A stretch of 64,000 nt of DNA from assembly GCA_033782935.1 (NCBI GenBank), contig JAWQEG010000470.1:1054001-1118000 (forward strand). The letters run 5' to 3'. The translations under genes were made by a program, and so were the position numbers. The DNA comes from Petrolisthes cinctipes. Lineage: Eukaryota > Arthropoda > Malacostraca > Decapoda > Porcellanidae. This document shows, one piece after another, positions 12,352 to 26,080 of the stretch; position 1 is the first letter of the stretch, and each line of letters begins with the position of its first letter. The notes under the pieces are model-generated. The model was not told the origin of the DNA. It ran no database searches and saw only the letters and a list, made by a program, of their open reading frames with translations.

Positions 12352-15300
12352 GTGTTAGAGTATTTTCAAAATACATGCTCAAAACATACTGAAAATCGAT
12401 CTTTTAGGTGCACAAAAGTCGATATGTGCATGCATCTTCAGTACCCGTTTATATCTCAAATTCAGGCTCAAAACACCCGAAAATTCAATATTTTGGGGTC
12501 CCAGAAGCAATCTGTACATGCCTACTCAGTTTTAGAGTATTTTCAAAATACAGGCCCAAAACATGCTGAAAATCGATATTTTAGATGCCCAAAGTCAATA
12601 TGTGCATGTATCTTCTGTACCCGTTTATATCTCAAATTCAGGCTCAAAACACCCGAAAATTCAATATTTTGGGGTCCCAGAAGTAATCTGTACATGCCTA
12701 CACAGTGCTAGAATATTTTCAAAATATAGGCTAAAAACATGCTAAAAATCGACATTTTAGGTGCCAAAAAATCGATATCTCAAATTCAGTCCCAAAACAC
12801 CCGAAAATTCGATATTTAGAGGTCCCAGAAGGTATCTGTACATGCCTACTCCGTGTTAGAGTATTTTCAAAATACAGGCCAAAAACATTCTGAAAATCGT
12901 TCTTTTAGGTGCCCAAAAGTCGATATGTGCATGCATCTTCTGTACCCGTTTATATCTCAAATTCTGGCCCTAAACACCCGAAAATTCGATATTTTGGGGC
13001 CCCAGAAGCGATCTGTACATGCCTACTCCGTGTTAGAGTATTTTCAAAATTCAGGCCCAAAACATGCTTAAAATCGATATTTTTGGTGCCTAAAGTCAAT
13101 ATGTGCATGTATCTTCTGTACCCGTTTATATCTCAAATTCAGGCTCAAAACACCCGAAAATTCAATATTTTGGGGTCCCAGAAGCAATCTGTACAGTGCT
13201 AGAATATTTTCAAAATATAGGCTTAAAACATGCTAAAAATCGATCTTTTAGGTGCCAAAAAGTCGATATCTCAAATTCAGTCCCAAAACACCCGAAAATT
13301 CGATATTTAGGGGTCCCAGAAGCGATCTGTACATGCCTACTCCGTGTTAGAGTATTTTCAAAATACATGCTCAAAACATACTGAAAATCGATCTTTTAGG
13401 TGCACAAAAGTCGATATGTGCATGCATCTTCAGTACCCGTTTATATCTCAAATTCAGGCTCAAAACACCCGAAAATTCAATATTTTGGGGTCCCAGAAGC
13501 AATCTGTACATGCCTACTCAGTGTTAGAGTATTTTCAAAATTCAGGCCCAAAACATGCTTAAAATCGATATTTTTGGTGCCAAAAGTCGATATGTGCATG
13601 CATCTTCTGTACCCGTTTATATCTCAAATTCTGGCTCAAAACACCCGAAAATTCAATATTTTGGGGTCCCAGAAGCAATCTGTACATGCCTACTCAGTGG
13701 TAGAGTATTTTCAAAATACAGGCCCAAAACATGCTGAAAATCGATATTTTAGATGCCCAAAGTCAATATGTGCATGTATCTTCTGTACCCGTTTATATCT
13801 CAAATTCAGGCTCAAAACACCCGAAAATTCAATATTTTCGGGTCCCAGAAGCAATCCGTACATGCCTAAACAGTGCTAGAATATTTTCAAAATATAGGCT
13901 GAAAACATGCTAAAAATCGACATTTTAGGTGCCAAAAAATCGATATCTCAAATTCAGTCCCAAAACACCCGAAAATTCGATATTTAGAGGTCCCAGAAGG
14001 TATCTGTACATGCCTACTCCGTGTTAGAGTATTTTCAAAATACATGCTCAAAACATACTGAAAATCGGTCTTTTAGGTGCACAAAAGTCGATATGTGCAT
14101 GCATCTTCAGTACCCGTTTATATCTCAAATTCAGGCTCAAAACACCCGAAAATTCAATATTTTGGGGTCCCAGAAGCAATCTGTACATGCCTACTCAGTT
14201 TTAGAGTATTTTCAAAATACAGGCCCAAAACATGCTGAAAATCGATATTTTAGATGCCCAAAGTCAATATGTGCATGTATCTTCTGTACCCGTTTATATC
14301 TCAAATTCAGGCTCAAAACACCCGAAAATTCAATATTTTGGGGTCCCAGAAGTAATCTGTACATGCCTACACAGTGCTAGAATATTTTCAAAATATAGGC
14401 TAAAAACATGCTAAAAATCGACATTTTAGGTGCCAAAAAATCGATATCTCAAATTCAGTCCCAAAACACCCGAAAATTCGATATTTAGAGGTCCCAGAAG
14501 GTATCTGTACATGCCTACTCCGTGTTAGAGTATTTTCAAAATACAGGCCAAAAACATACTGAAAATCGTTCTTTTAGGTGCCCAAAAGTCGATATGTGCA
14601 TGCATCTTCTGTACCCGTTTATATCTCAAATTCTGGCCCTAAACACCCGAAAATTCGATATTTTGGGGCCCCAGAAGCGATCTGTACATGCCTACTCCGT
14701 GTTAGAGTATTTTCAAAATTCAGGCCCAAAACATGCTTAAAATCGATATTTTTGGTGCCTAAAGTCAATATGTGCATGTATCTTCTGTACCCGTTTATAT
14801 CTCAAATTCAGGCTCAAAACACCCGAAAATTCAATATTTTGGGGTCCCAGAAGCAATCTGTACAGTGCTAGAATATTTTCAAAATATAGGCTAAAAACAT
14901 GCTAAAAATCGATCTTTTAGGTGCCAAAAAGTCGATATCTCAAATTCAGTCCCAAAACACCCGAAAATTCGATATTTAGGGGTCTCAGAAGCGATCTGTA
15001 CATGCCTACTCCGTGTTAGAGTATTTTCAAAATACATGCTCAAAACATACTTAAAATCGATCTTTTAGGTACACAAAAGTCGATATGTGCATGCATCATC
15101 AGTACCCGTTTATATCTCAAATTCAGGCTCAAAACACCCAAAAATTCAATATTTTGGGGTCCCAGAAGCAATCTGTACATGCCTACTCAGTGGTAGAGTA
15201 TTTTCAAAATACAGGCCCAAAACATGCTGAAAATCGATATTTTAGATGCCCAAAGTCAATATGTGCATGTATCTTCTGTACCCGTTTATATCTCAAATTC

Positions 15301-16899
15301 AGGCTCAAAACACCCGAAAATTCAATATTTTCGGGTCCCAGAAGCAATCCGTACATGCCTAAACAGTGCTAGAATATTTTCAAAATATAGGCTGAAAACA
15401 TGCTAAAAATCGACATTTTAGGTGCCAAAAAATCGATATCTCAAATTCAGTCCCAAAACACCCGAAAATTCGATATTTAGAGGTCCCAGAAGGTATCTGT
15501 ACATGCCTACTCCGTGTTAGAGTATTTTCAAAATACATGCTCAAAACATACTGAAAATCGATCTTTTAGGTGCACAAAAGTCGATATGTGCATGCATCTT
15601 CAGTACCCGTTTATATCTCAAATTCAGGCTCAAAACACCCGAAAATTCAATATTTTGGGGTCCCAGAAGCAATCTGTACATGCCTACTCAGTTTTAGAGT
15701 ATTTTCAAAATACAGGCCCAAAACATGCTGAAAATCGATATTTTAGATGCCCAAAGTCAATATGTGCATGTATCTTCTGTACCCGTTTATATCTCAAATT
15801 CAGGCTCAAAACACCCGAAAATTCAATATTTTGGGGTCCCAGAAGTAATCTGTACATGCCTACACAGTGCTAGAATATTTTCAAAATATAGGCTAAAAAC
15901 ATGCTAAAAATCGACATTTTAGGTGCCAAAAAATCGATATCTCAAATTCAGTCCCAAAACACCCGAAAATTCGATATTTAGAGGTCCCAGAAGGTATCTG
16001 TACATGCCTACTCCGTGTTAGAGTATTTTCAAAATACAGGCCAAAAACATACTGAAAATCGTTCTTTTAGGTGCCCAAAAGTCGATATGTGCATGCATCT
16101 TCTGTACCCGTTTATATCTCAAATTCTGGCCCTAAACACCCGAAAATTCGATATTTTGGGGCCCCAGAAGCGATCTGTACATGCCTACTCCGTGTTAGAG
16201 TATTTTCAAAATTCAGGCCCAAAACATGCTTAAAATCGATATTTTTGGTGCCTAAAGTCAATATGTGCATGTATCTTCTGTACCCGTTTATATCTCAAAT
16301 TCAGGCTCAAAACACCCGAAAATTCAATATTTTGGGGTCCCAGAAGCAATCTGTACAGTGCTAGAATATTTTCAAAATATAGGCTAAAAACATGCTAAAA
16401 ATCGATCTTTTAGGTGCCAAAAAGTCGATATCTCAAATTCAGTCCCAAAACACCCGAAAATTCGATATTTAGGGGTCCCAGAAGCGATCTGTACATGCCT
16501 ACTCCGTGTTAGAGTATTTTCAAAATACATGCTCAAAACATACTGAAAATCGATCTTTTAGGTGCACAAAAGTCGATATGTGCATGCATCTTCAGTACCC
16601 GTTTATATCTCAAATTCAGGCTCAAAACACCCGAAAATTCAATATTTTGGGGTCCCAGAAGCAATCTGTACATGCCTACTCAGTGTTAGAGTATTTTCAA
16701 AATTCAGGCCCAAAACATGCTTAAAATCGATATTTTTGGTGCCAAAAGTCGATATGTGCATGCATCTTCTGTACCCGTTTATATCTCAAATTCTGGCTCA
16801 AAACACCCGAAAATTCAATATTTTGGGGTCCCAGAAGCAATCTGTACATGCCTACTCAGTGCTAGAATATTTTCAAAATATAGGCTAAAAACATGCTAA
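12352..16899 (+). repeat. Amplified segment with 1,669- and 1,493-bp offsets (three related copies)
   Basis: L1a starts at 12352, 14021 and 15514 head three near-identical stretches of about 850 bp, each containing 'cctactcagttttagag', 'agaagtaatctg', 'aaaatcgttctttt' and 'ttttggggccccag'. Separately 13344-13735 recurs at 16506-16897 (offset 3,162 = 1,669 + 1,493). The two spacings differ by 176 bp, one L2 monomer length. Confidence 0.82.
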
Positions 16900-17450
16900 A
16901 AATCGATCTTTTTGGTGCCAAAAACTCGATATCGCAAATTCAGTCCCAAAACACCCGAAAATTCGATATTTAGGGGTCTCAGAAGCGATCTGTACATGCC
17001 TACTCCGTGTTAGAGTATTTTCAAAATACATGCTCAAAACATACTGAAAATCGATCTTTTAGGTGCACAAAAGTCGATATGTGCATGCATCATCAGTACC
17101 CCTTTATATCTCAAATTCAGGCTCAAAATACCCGAAAATTCAATATTTTGGGGTCCCAGAAGCAATCTGTACATGCCTACTCAGTGCTAGAATATTTTCA
17201 AAATATAGGCTAAAAACATGCTAAAAATCGATCTTTTTGGTGCCAAAAACTCGATATCGCAAATTCAGTCCCAAAACACCCGAAAATTCGATATTTAGGG
17301 TTCTCAGAAGCGATCTGTACATGCCTACTCCGTGTTAGAGTATTTTCAAAATACATGCTCAAAACATACTGAAAATCGATCTTTTAGGTGCACAAAAGTC
17401 GATATGTGCATGCATCATCAGTACCCCTTTATATCTCAAATTCAGGCTCA
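16900..17450 (+). repeat. 325-bp L1+S dimer, locally duplicated
   Basis: L1a starts at 17007 and 17332 are 325 bp apart. Both repeats share 'gatctttttggtgcc', 'gatatcgcaaattc', 'catcatcagtacccc' and 'ctttatatc', so the dimer was duplicated recently. A one-base insertion ('ctcaaaaacaccc') follows near 17452. Confidence 0.8.
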
Positions 17451-18309
17451 AAAACACCCGAAAATTCAATATTTTGGGGTCTCAGAAGCAATCTGTACAT
17501 GCCTACTCAGTGTTAGAGTATTTTCAAAATACAGGCCCAAAACATGCTGAAAATCGATATTTTAGATGCCCAAAGTCAATATGTGCATGTATCTTCTGTA
17601 CCCGTTTATATCTGAAATTCAGGCTCAAAACACCCGAAAATTCAATATTTTGGGGTCCCAGAAGCAATCCGTACATGCCTAAACAGTGCTAGAATATTTT
17701 AAAAATAGAGGCTAAAAACATGCTAAAAATCGACATTTTAGGTGCCAAAAAATCGATATCTCAAATTCAGTCCCAAAACACCCGAAAATTCGATATTTAT
17801 AGGTCCCAGAAGGTATCTGTACATGCCTACTCCGTGTTAGAGTATTTTCAAAATACAGGCCAAAAACATACTGAAAATCGATCTTTTAGGTGCCCAAAAG
17901 TCGATATGTGCATGTATCTTCTGTACCCGTTTATATCTCAAATTCAGGCTCAAAATACCCGAAAATTCAATATTTTGGGGTCCCAGAAGCAATCTGTACA
18001 TGCCTACTCAGTGCTAGAATATTTTCAAAATATAGGCTAAAAACATGCTAAAAATCGATCTTTTAGGTGCCAAAAAGTCGATATCTCAAATTCAGTCCCA
18101 AAACACCCGAAAATTCGATATTTAGGGGTCCCAGAAGCGATCTGTGCATGCCTACTCCGTGTTAGAGTATTTTCAAAATACATGCTCAAAACATACTGAA
18201 AATCGATCTTTTAGGTGCACAAAAGTCGATATGTGCATGCATCTTCAGTACCCGTTTATATCTCAAATTCAGGCTCAAAACACCCGAAAATTCAATATTT
18301 TGGGGTCCC

Positions 18310-21200
18310 AGAAGCAATCTGTACATGCCTACACAGTGCTAGAATATTTTCAAAATATAGGCTAAAAACATGCTAAAAATCGAAATTTTAGGTGCCAAAA
18401 AATCAATATCTCAAATTCAGTCCCAAAACACCCGAAAATTCGATATTTAGAGGTCCCAGAAGGTATCTGTACATACCTACTCCGTGTTAGAGTATTTTCA
18501 AAATACATGCCAAAAACATACTGAAAATCGATCTTTTAGGTGCCCAAAAGTCGATATGTGCATGCATCTTCTGTACCCGTTTATATCTCAAATTCTGGCC
18601 CTAAACACCCGAAAATTCGATATTTTGGGGTCCCAGAAGCGATCTGTACATGCCTACTCCGTGTTAAAGTATTTTCAAAATGCATGCTCAAAACATACTG
18701 AAAATCGATCTCTTAGGTGCACAAAAGTCGATATGTGCATGCATCTTCAGTACCCGTTTATATCTCAAATTCTGGCCCTAAACACCCGAAAATTCGATAT
18801 TTTGGGGTCCCAGAAGCGATCTGTACATGCCTACTCCGTGTTAGAGTATTTTCAAAATTCAGGCATAAAATATGCTGAAAATCAATATTTTTGGTGCCCA
18901 AAGTCAATATGTGCATGTATCTTCTGTACCCGTTTATATCTCGAATTCAGGCTCAAAACACCCGAAAATTCAATATTTTGGGGTCCCAGAAGCAATCTGT
19001 ACAGTGCTAGAATATTTTCAAAATACAGGCTAAAAACATGCTAAAAATCGATCTTTTAGGTGCCAAAAAGTCGATATCTCAAATTCAGTCCCAAAACACC
19101 CGAAAATTCAATATTTAGGGGTCCCAGAAGCGATCTGTACATGCCTACTCCGTGTTAGAGTATTTTCAAAATACATGCTCAAAACATACTGAAAATCGAT
19201 CTTTTAGGTGCACAAAAGTCGATATGTGCATGCATCTTCAGTACCCGTTTATATCTCAAATTCAGGCTCAAAACACCCGAAAATTCAATATTTTGGGGTC
19301 CCAGAAGCAATCTGTACATGCCTACTTAGTGTTAGAGTATTTTCAAAATACAGGCCCAAAACATGCTGAAAATCGATATTTTAGATGCCCAAAGTCAATA
19401 TGTGCATGTATCTTCTGTACCCGTTTATATCTCAAATTCAGGCTCAAAACAACCGAAAATTCAATATTTTGGGGTCCCAGAAGCAATCTGTACATGCTTA
19501 CACAGTGCTAGAATATTTTCAAAATATAGGTTATAAACATGCTAAAAATCGATCTTTTAGGTGCCAAAAAATCGATATCTCAAATTCCGTCCCAAAACAC
19601 CCAAAAATTCGATATTTAGAGGTCCCAGAAGGTATCTGTACATGCCTACTCCGTGTTAGAGTATTTTCAAAATACAGGCCAAAAACATACTGAAAATCGA
19701 TCTTTTAGGTGCCCAAAAGTCGATATGTGCATGCATCTTCTGTACCCGTTTATATCTCAAATTCTGGCTCAAAACACCCGAAAATTCAATATTTTGGGGT
19801 CCCAGAAGCAATCTGTACATGCCTACTCAGTGCTAGAATATTTTCAAAATATAGGCTAAAAACATGCTAAAAATCGATCTTTTAGGTGCCAAAAACTCGA
19901 TATCTCAAATTCAGTCCCAAAACACCCGAAAATTCGATATTTAGGGGTCTCAGAAGCGATCTGTACATGCCTACTCAGTGTTAGAGTATTTTCAAAATAC
20001 ATGCTCAAAACATACTGAAAATCGATCTTTTAGGTGCACAAAAGTCGATATGTGCATGCATCTTCAGTACCCGTTTATATCTCAAATTCAGGCTCAAAAC
20101 ACCCGAAAATTCAATATTTTGGGGTCCCAGAAGCAATCTGTACATGCCTACTTAGTGTTAGAGTATTTTCAAAATACAGGCCCAAAACATGCTGAAAATC
20201 GATATTTTAGATGCCCAAAGTCAATATGTGCATGTATCTTCTGTACCCGTTTATATCTCAAATTCAGGCTCAAAACACCCGAAAATTCAATATTTTGGGG
20301 TCCCAGAAGCAATCTGTACATGCCTACACAGTGCTAGAATATTTTCAAAATATAGGCTATAAACATGCTAAAAATCGATCTTTTAGGTGCCAAAAAATCG
20401 ATATCTCAAATTCCGTCCCAAAACACCCGAAAATTCGATATTTAGAGGTCCCAGAAGGTATCTGTACATGCCTACTCCGTGTTAGAGTATTTTCAAAATA
20501 CAGGCCAAAAACATACTGAAAATCGATCTTTTAGGTGCACAAAAGTCGATATGTGCATGCATCTTCTGTACCCGTTTATATCTCAAATTCTGCCTCAAAA
20601 CACACGAAAATTAAATATTTTGGGGTCCCAGAAGCAATCTGTACATGCCTACTCAGTGCTAGAATATTTTCAAAATATAGGCTAAAAACATGCTAAAAAT
20701 CGATCTTTTAGGTGCCAAAAACTCGATATCTCAAATTCAGTCCCAAAACACCCGAAAATTCGATATTTAGGGGTCTCAGAAGCGATCTGTACATGCCTAC
20801 TCCGTGTTAGAGTATTTTCAAAATACATGCTCAAAACATACTTAAAATCGATCTTTTAGGTACACAAAAGTCGATATGTGCATGCATCATCAGTACCCGT
20901 TTATATCTCAAATTCAGGCTCAAAACACCCAAAAATTCAATATTTTGGGGTCCCAGAAGCAATCTGTACATGCCTACTCAGTGGTAGAGTATTTTCAAAA
21001 TACAGGCCCAAAACATGCTGAAAATCGATATTTTAGATGCCCAAAGTCAATATGTGCATGTATCTTCTGTACCCGTTTATATCTCAAATTCAGGCTCAAA
21101 ACACCCGAAAATTCAATATTTTCGGGTCCCAGAAGCAATCCGTACATGCCTAAACAGTGCTAGAATATTTTCAAAATATAGGCTGAAAACATGCTAAAAA
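18310..21200 (+). repeat. Dispersed copy of the 8.36-10.92 kb segment
   Basis: Positions 8529-9650 match 18484-19605 at offset 9,955, with shared 'aaaatgcatgctc', 'gatctcttaggtgcac' and 'aaatatgctgaaaatcaat'. Positions 9698-10917 match 19978-21197 at offset 10,280. The change of offset is 325 bp, one L1+S dimer gained or lost. This is the longest-range duplication seen in the window. Confidence 0.8.
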
Positions 21201-22689
21201 TCGACATTTTAGGTGCCAAAAAATCGATATCTCAAATTCAGTCCCAAAACACCCGAAAATTCGATATTTAGGGGTCCCAGAAGCGATCTGTACATGCCTA
21301 CTCCGTGTTAGAGTATTTTCAAAATACATGCTCAAAACATTCTGAAAATCGATCTTTTAGGTGCACAAAAGTCGATATGTGCATGCATCTTCAGTACCCG
21401 TTTATATCTCAAATTCAGGCTCATAACACCCGAAAATTCAATATTTTGGGGTCCCAGAAGCAATCTGTACATGCTTACTCAGTGTTAGAGTATTTTCAAA
21501 ATACAGGCCCAAAACATGCTAAAAATCGATATTTTAGATGCCCAAAGTCAATATGTGCATGTATCTTCTGTACCCGTTTATATCTCAAATTCAGGCTCAA
21601 AACACCCGAAAATTCAATATTTTGGGGTCCAAGAATATTTTCAAAATATAGGCTAAAAACATGCTAAAAATCGACATTTTAGGTGCCAAAAAATCGATAT
21701 CTCAAATTCAGTCCCAAAACACCCGAAAATTCGATATTTAGAGGTCCCAGAAGGTATCTGTACATGCCTACTCCGTGTTAGAGTATCTTCTAAATACAGG
21801 CCAAAAACATACTGAAAATCGATCTTTTAGGTGCCCAAAAGTCGATATGTACATGCATCTTCAGTACCCGTTTATATCTCAAATTCTGGCCCTAAACACC
21901 CGAAAATTCGATATTTTGGGGTCCCAGAAGCGATCTGTACATGCCTACTCCGTGTTAGAGTATTTTCAAAATTCAGGCCCAAAACATGCTGAAAATCGAT
22001 ATTTTTTGTGCCCAAAGTCAATATGTGCATGTATCTTCTGTACCCGTTTATATCTCAAATTCAGGCTCAAAACACCCGAAAATTCAATATTTTGGGGTCC
22101 CAGAAGCAATCTGTACAGTGCTAGAATATTTTCAAAATATAGGCTAAAAACATGCTAAAAATCGATCTTTTAGGTGCCAAAAAGTCGATATCTCAAATTC
22201 AGTCCCAAAACACCCGAAAATTCGATATTTAGGGGTCCCAGAAGCGATCTGTACATGCCTACTCCGTGTTAGAGTATTTTCAAAATACATGCTCAAAACA
22301 TACTGAAAATCAATCTTTTAGGTGCAGAAAAGTCGATATGTGCATGCATCTTCTGTACCCGTTTATATCTCAAATTCAGGCTCAAAACACCCGAAAATTC
22401 AATATTTTGGGGTCCCAGAAGCAATCTGTACATGCCTACTCAGTGTTAGAGTATTTTCAAAATTCAGGCCCAAAACATGCTGAAAATCGATTTTTTTGGT
22501 GCCTAAAGTCAATATGTGCATATATCTTCTGTACCCGTTTATAACTCAAATTCAGGCTCAAAACACCCGAAAATTCAATATTTTGGGGTCCCAGAAGCAA
22601 TCTGTACAGTGCTAGAGTATTTTCAAAATACAGGCCCAAAACATGCTGAAAATCGATCTTTTAGGTGCCAAAAAATCGATATCTCAAAT

Positions 22690-25600
22690 TCCGTCCCAAA
22701 ACACCCGAAAATTCGATATTTAGAGGTCCCAGAAGGTATCTGTACATGCCTACTCCGTGTTAGAGTATTTTCAAAATACAGGCCAAAAACATACTGAAAA
22801 TCGATCTTTTAGGTGCTCAAAAGTCGATATGTGCATGCATCTACTGTACCCGTTTATATCTCAAATTCTGGCTCAAAACACCCGAAAATTCAATATTTTG
22901 GGGTCCCAGAAGCAATCTGTACAGTGCTAGAATATTTTCAAAATATAGGCTAAAAACATGCTAAAAATCGATCTTTTAAGTGCTAAAAAGTCGATATCTC
23001 AAATTCAGGCTCAAAACACCCGAAAATTCAATATTTTGGGGTCCCAGAAGCAATCTGTACATGCCTACTCAGTGTTAGAGTATTTTCAAAATACAGGCCC
23101 AAAACATGCTGAAAATCGATATTTTAGATGCCCAAAGTCAATATGTGCATGTATCTTCTGTACCCGTTTATATCTCAAATTCAGGCTCAAAACAAACGAA
23201 AATTCAATATTTTGGGGTCCCAGAAGCAATCTGTACATGCCTACACAGTGCTAGAATATTTTCAAAATATAGGCTATAAACATGCTAAAAATCGATCTTT
23301 TAGGTGCCAAAAAATCGATATCTCAAATTCCGTCCCAAAACACCCGAAAATTCGATATTTAGAGGTCCCAGAAGGTATCTGTACATGCCTAATCCTTGTT
23401 AGAGTAGTTTCAAAATACAGGCCAAAAACATACTGAAAATCGATCTTTTAGGTGCCCAAAAGTCGATATGTGCATGCATCTTCTGTACCCGTTTATATCT
23501 CAAATTCTGGCTCAAAACACCCGAAAATTCAATATTTTGGGGTCCAAGAAGCAATCTGTACATGCCTACTCAGTGCTAGAATATTTTCAAAATATAGGCT
23601 AAAAACATGCTAAAAATCGATCTTTTAGGTGCCAAAAAGTCGATATCTCAAATTCAGTCCCAAAACACCCGAAAATTCGATATTTAGGGGTCCCAGAAGC
23701 GATCTGTACATGCCTACTCCGTGTTAGAGTATTTTCAAATTACATGCTTAAAACATACTGAAAATCGATCTTTTAGGTGCACAAAAGTCGATATGTGCAT
23801 GCATCTTCAGTACCCGTTTATATCTCAAATTCAGGCTCAAAACACCCGAAAATTCAATATTTTGGGGTCCCAGAAGCAATCTGTACATGCCTACTCAGTG
23901 TTAGAGTATTTTCAAAATACAGGCCCAAAACATGCTGAAAATCGATCTTTTAGGTGCCAAAAAATCGATATCTCAAATTCCGTCCCAAAACACCCGAAAA
24001 TTCGATATTTAGAGGTCCCAGAAGGTATATGTACATGCCTACTCCGTGTTAGAGTATTTTCAAAATACAGGCCAAAAACATACTGAAAATCGATCTTTTA
24101 GGTGCCCAAAAGTCGATATGTGCATGTATCTTCTGTACCCGTTTATATCTCAAATTCTGGCTCAAAACACCCGAAAATTCAATATTTTGGGGTCCCAGAA
24201 GCAATCTGTACAGTGCTAGAATATTTTCAAAATATAGGCTAAAAACATGCTAAAAATCGATCTTTTAAGTGCCAAAAAGTCGATATCTCAAATTCAGGCT
24301 CAAAACACCCGAAAATTCAATATTTTGGGGTCCCAGAAGCAATCTGTACATGCCTACTCAGTGTTAGAGTATTTTCAAAATACAAGCCAAAAACATGCTG
24401 AAAATCGATATTTTAGATGCCCAAAGTCAATATGTGCATGTATCTTCTGTACCCGTTTATATCTCAAATTCAGGCTCAAAACAAACGAAAATTCAATATT
24501 TTGGGGTCCCAGAAGCAATCTGTACATGCCTACACAGTGCTAGAATATTTTCAAAATATAGGCTATAAACATGCTAAAAATCGATCTTTTAGGTGCCAAA
24601 AAATCGATATCTCAAATTCCGTCCCAAAACACCCGAAAATTCGATATTTAGAGGTCCCAGAAGGTATCTGTACATGCCTACTCCTTGTTAGAGTATTTTC
24701 AAAATACAGGCCAAAAACATACTGAAAATCTATCTTTTAGGTGCCCAAAAGTCGATATGTGCATGCATCTTCTGTACCCGTTTATATCTCAAATTCTGGC
24801 TCAAAACACCCGAAAATTCAATATTTTGGGGTCCAAGAAGCAATCTGTACATGCCTACTCAGTGCTAGAATATTTTCAAAATATAGGCTAAAAACATGCT
24901 AAAAATCGATCTTTTAGGTGCCAAAAAGTCGATATCTCAAATTCAGTCCCAAAACACCCGAAAATTCGATATTAAGGGGTCCCAGAAGCGATCTGTACAT
25001 GCCTACTCCGTGTTAGAGTATTTTCAAAATACATGCTCAAAACATACTGAAAATCGATCTTTTAGGTGCACAAAAGTCGATATGTGCATGCATCTTCAGT
25101 ACCCGTTTATATCTCAAATTCAGGCTCAAAACACCCGAAAATTCAATATTTTGGGGTCCCAGAAGCAATCTAAACATGCTAGAATTTTTTCAAAATATAG
25201 GCTAAAAACATGCTAAAAATCGACATTTTAGGTGCCAAAAAATCGATATATCAAATTCAGTCCCAAAACACCCGAAAATTCGATATTTAGAGGTCCCAGA
25301 AGGTATCTGTACATGCCTACTCCGTGTTAGAGTATTTTCAAAATACAAGCCAAAAACATACTGAAAATCGATCTTTTAGGTGCCCAAAAGTCGATATGTG
25401 CATGCATCTTCTGTACCCGTTTATATCTCAAATTCTGGCTCAAAACACCCGAAAATTCGATATTTTGGGGTCCCAGAAGCGATCTGTACATGCCTACTCC
25501 GTGTTAGAGTATTTTCAAAATTCAGCCCCAAAACATGCTGAAAATCGATATTTTTGGTGCCCAAAGTCAATTTGTGCATGTATCTTCTGTACCCGTTTAT

Positions 25601-26080
25601 ATCTCAAATTCAGGCTCAAAACACCGAAAATTCAATATTTTGGGGTCCCAGAAGCAATCTGTACATGCCTACTCAGTGCTAGAATATTTTCAAAATATAG
25701 GCTAAAAACATGCTAAAAATCGATCTTTTAGGTGCCAAAAAGTCGATATCTCAAATTCAGTCCCAAAACATCCGAAAATTCGATATTTAGGGGTCCCAGA
25801 ACCAATCTGTACATGCCTACTCAGTGTTAGAGTATTTTCAAAATACAGGCCCAAAACATGCTGAAAATCGATATTTTAGATGCCCAAAGTCAATATGTGC
25901 ATGTACCTTCTGTACCCGTTTATATCTCAAATTCAGGCTCAAAACACCCGAAAATTCAATATTTTGGGGTCCCAGAAGCAATCTGTACATGCCTACACAG
26001 TGCTAGAATATTTTCAAAATATAGGCTAAAAAAATGCTAAAAATCGACATTTTAGGTGCCAAAAAATCGATATCTCAAAT
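22690..26080 (+). repeat. 3,391-bp higher-order unit, copy 1
   Basis: Recurs at 26081-29471 with the same rare variants: 'gtgctcaaaag' with 'ctactgtaccc', 'cctaatccttgttagagtag', 'aaacaaacgaaaattc', 'caagccaaaaacatgctg', 'ctaaacatgctagaattt' and 'ccagaaccaatctg'. All comparable translated frames in the two copies are identical, so divergence is very low. The unit contains its own internal duplication at offset 1,289 (22958 versus 24247). Confidence 0.92.
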
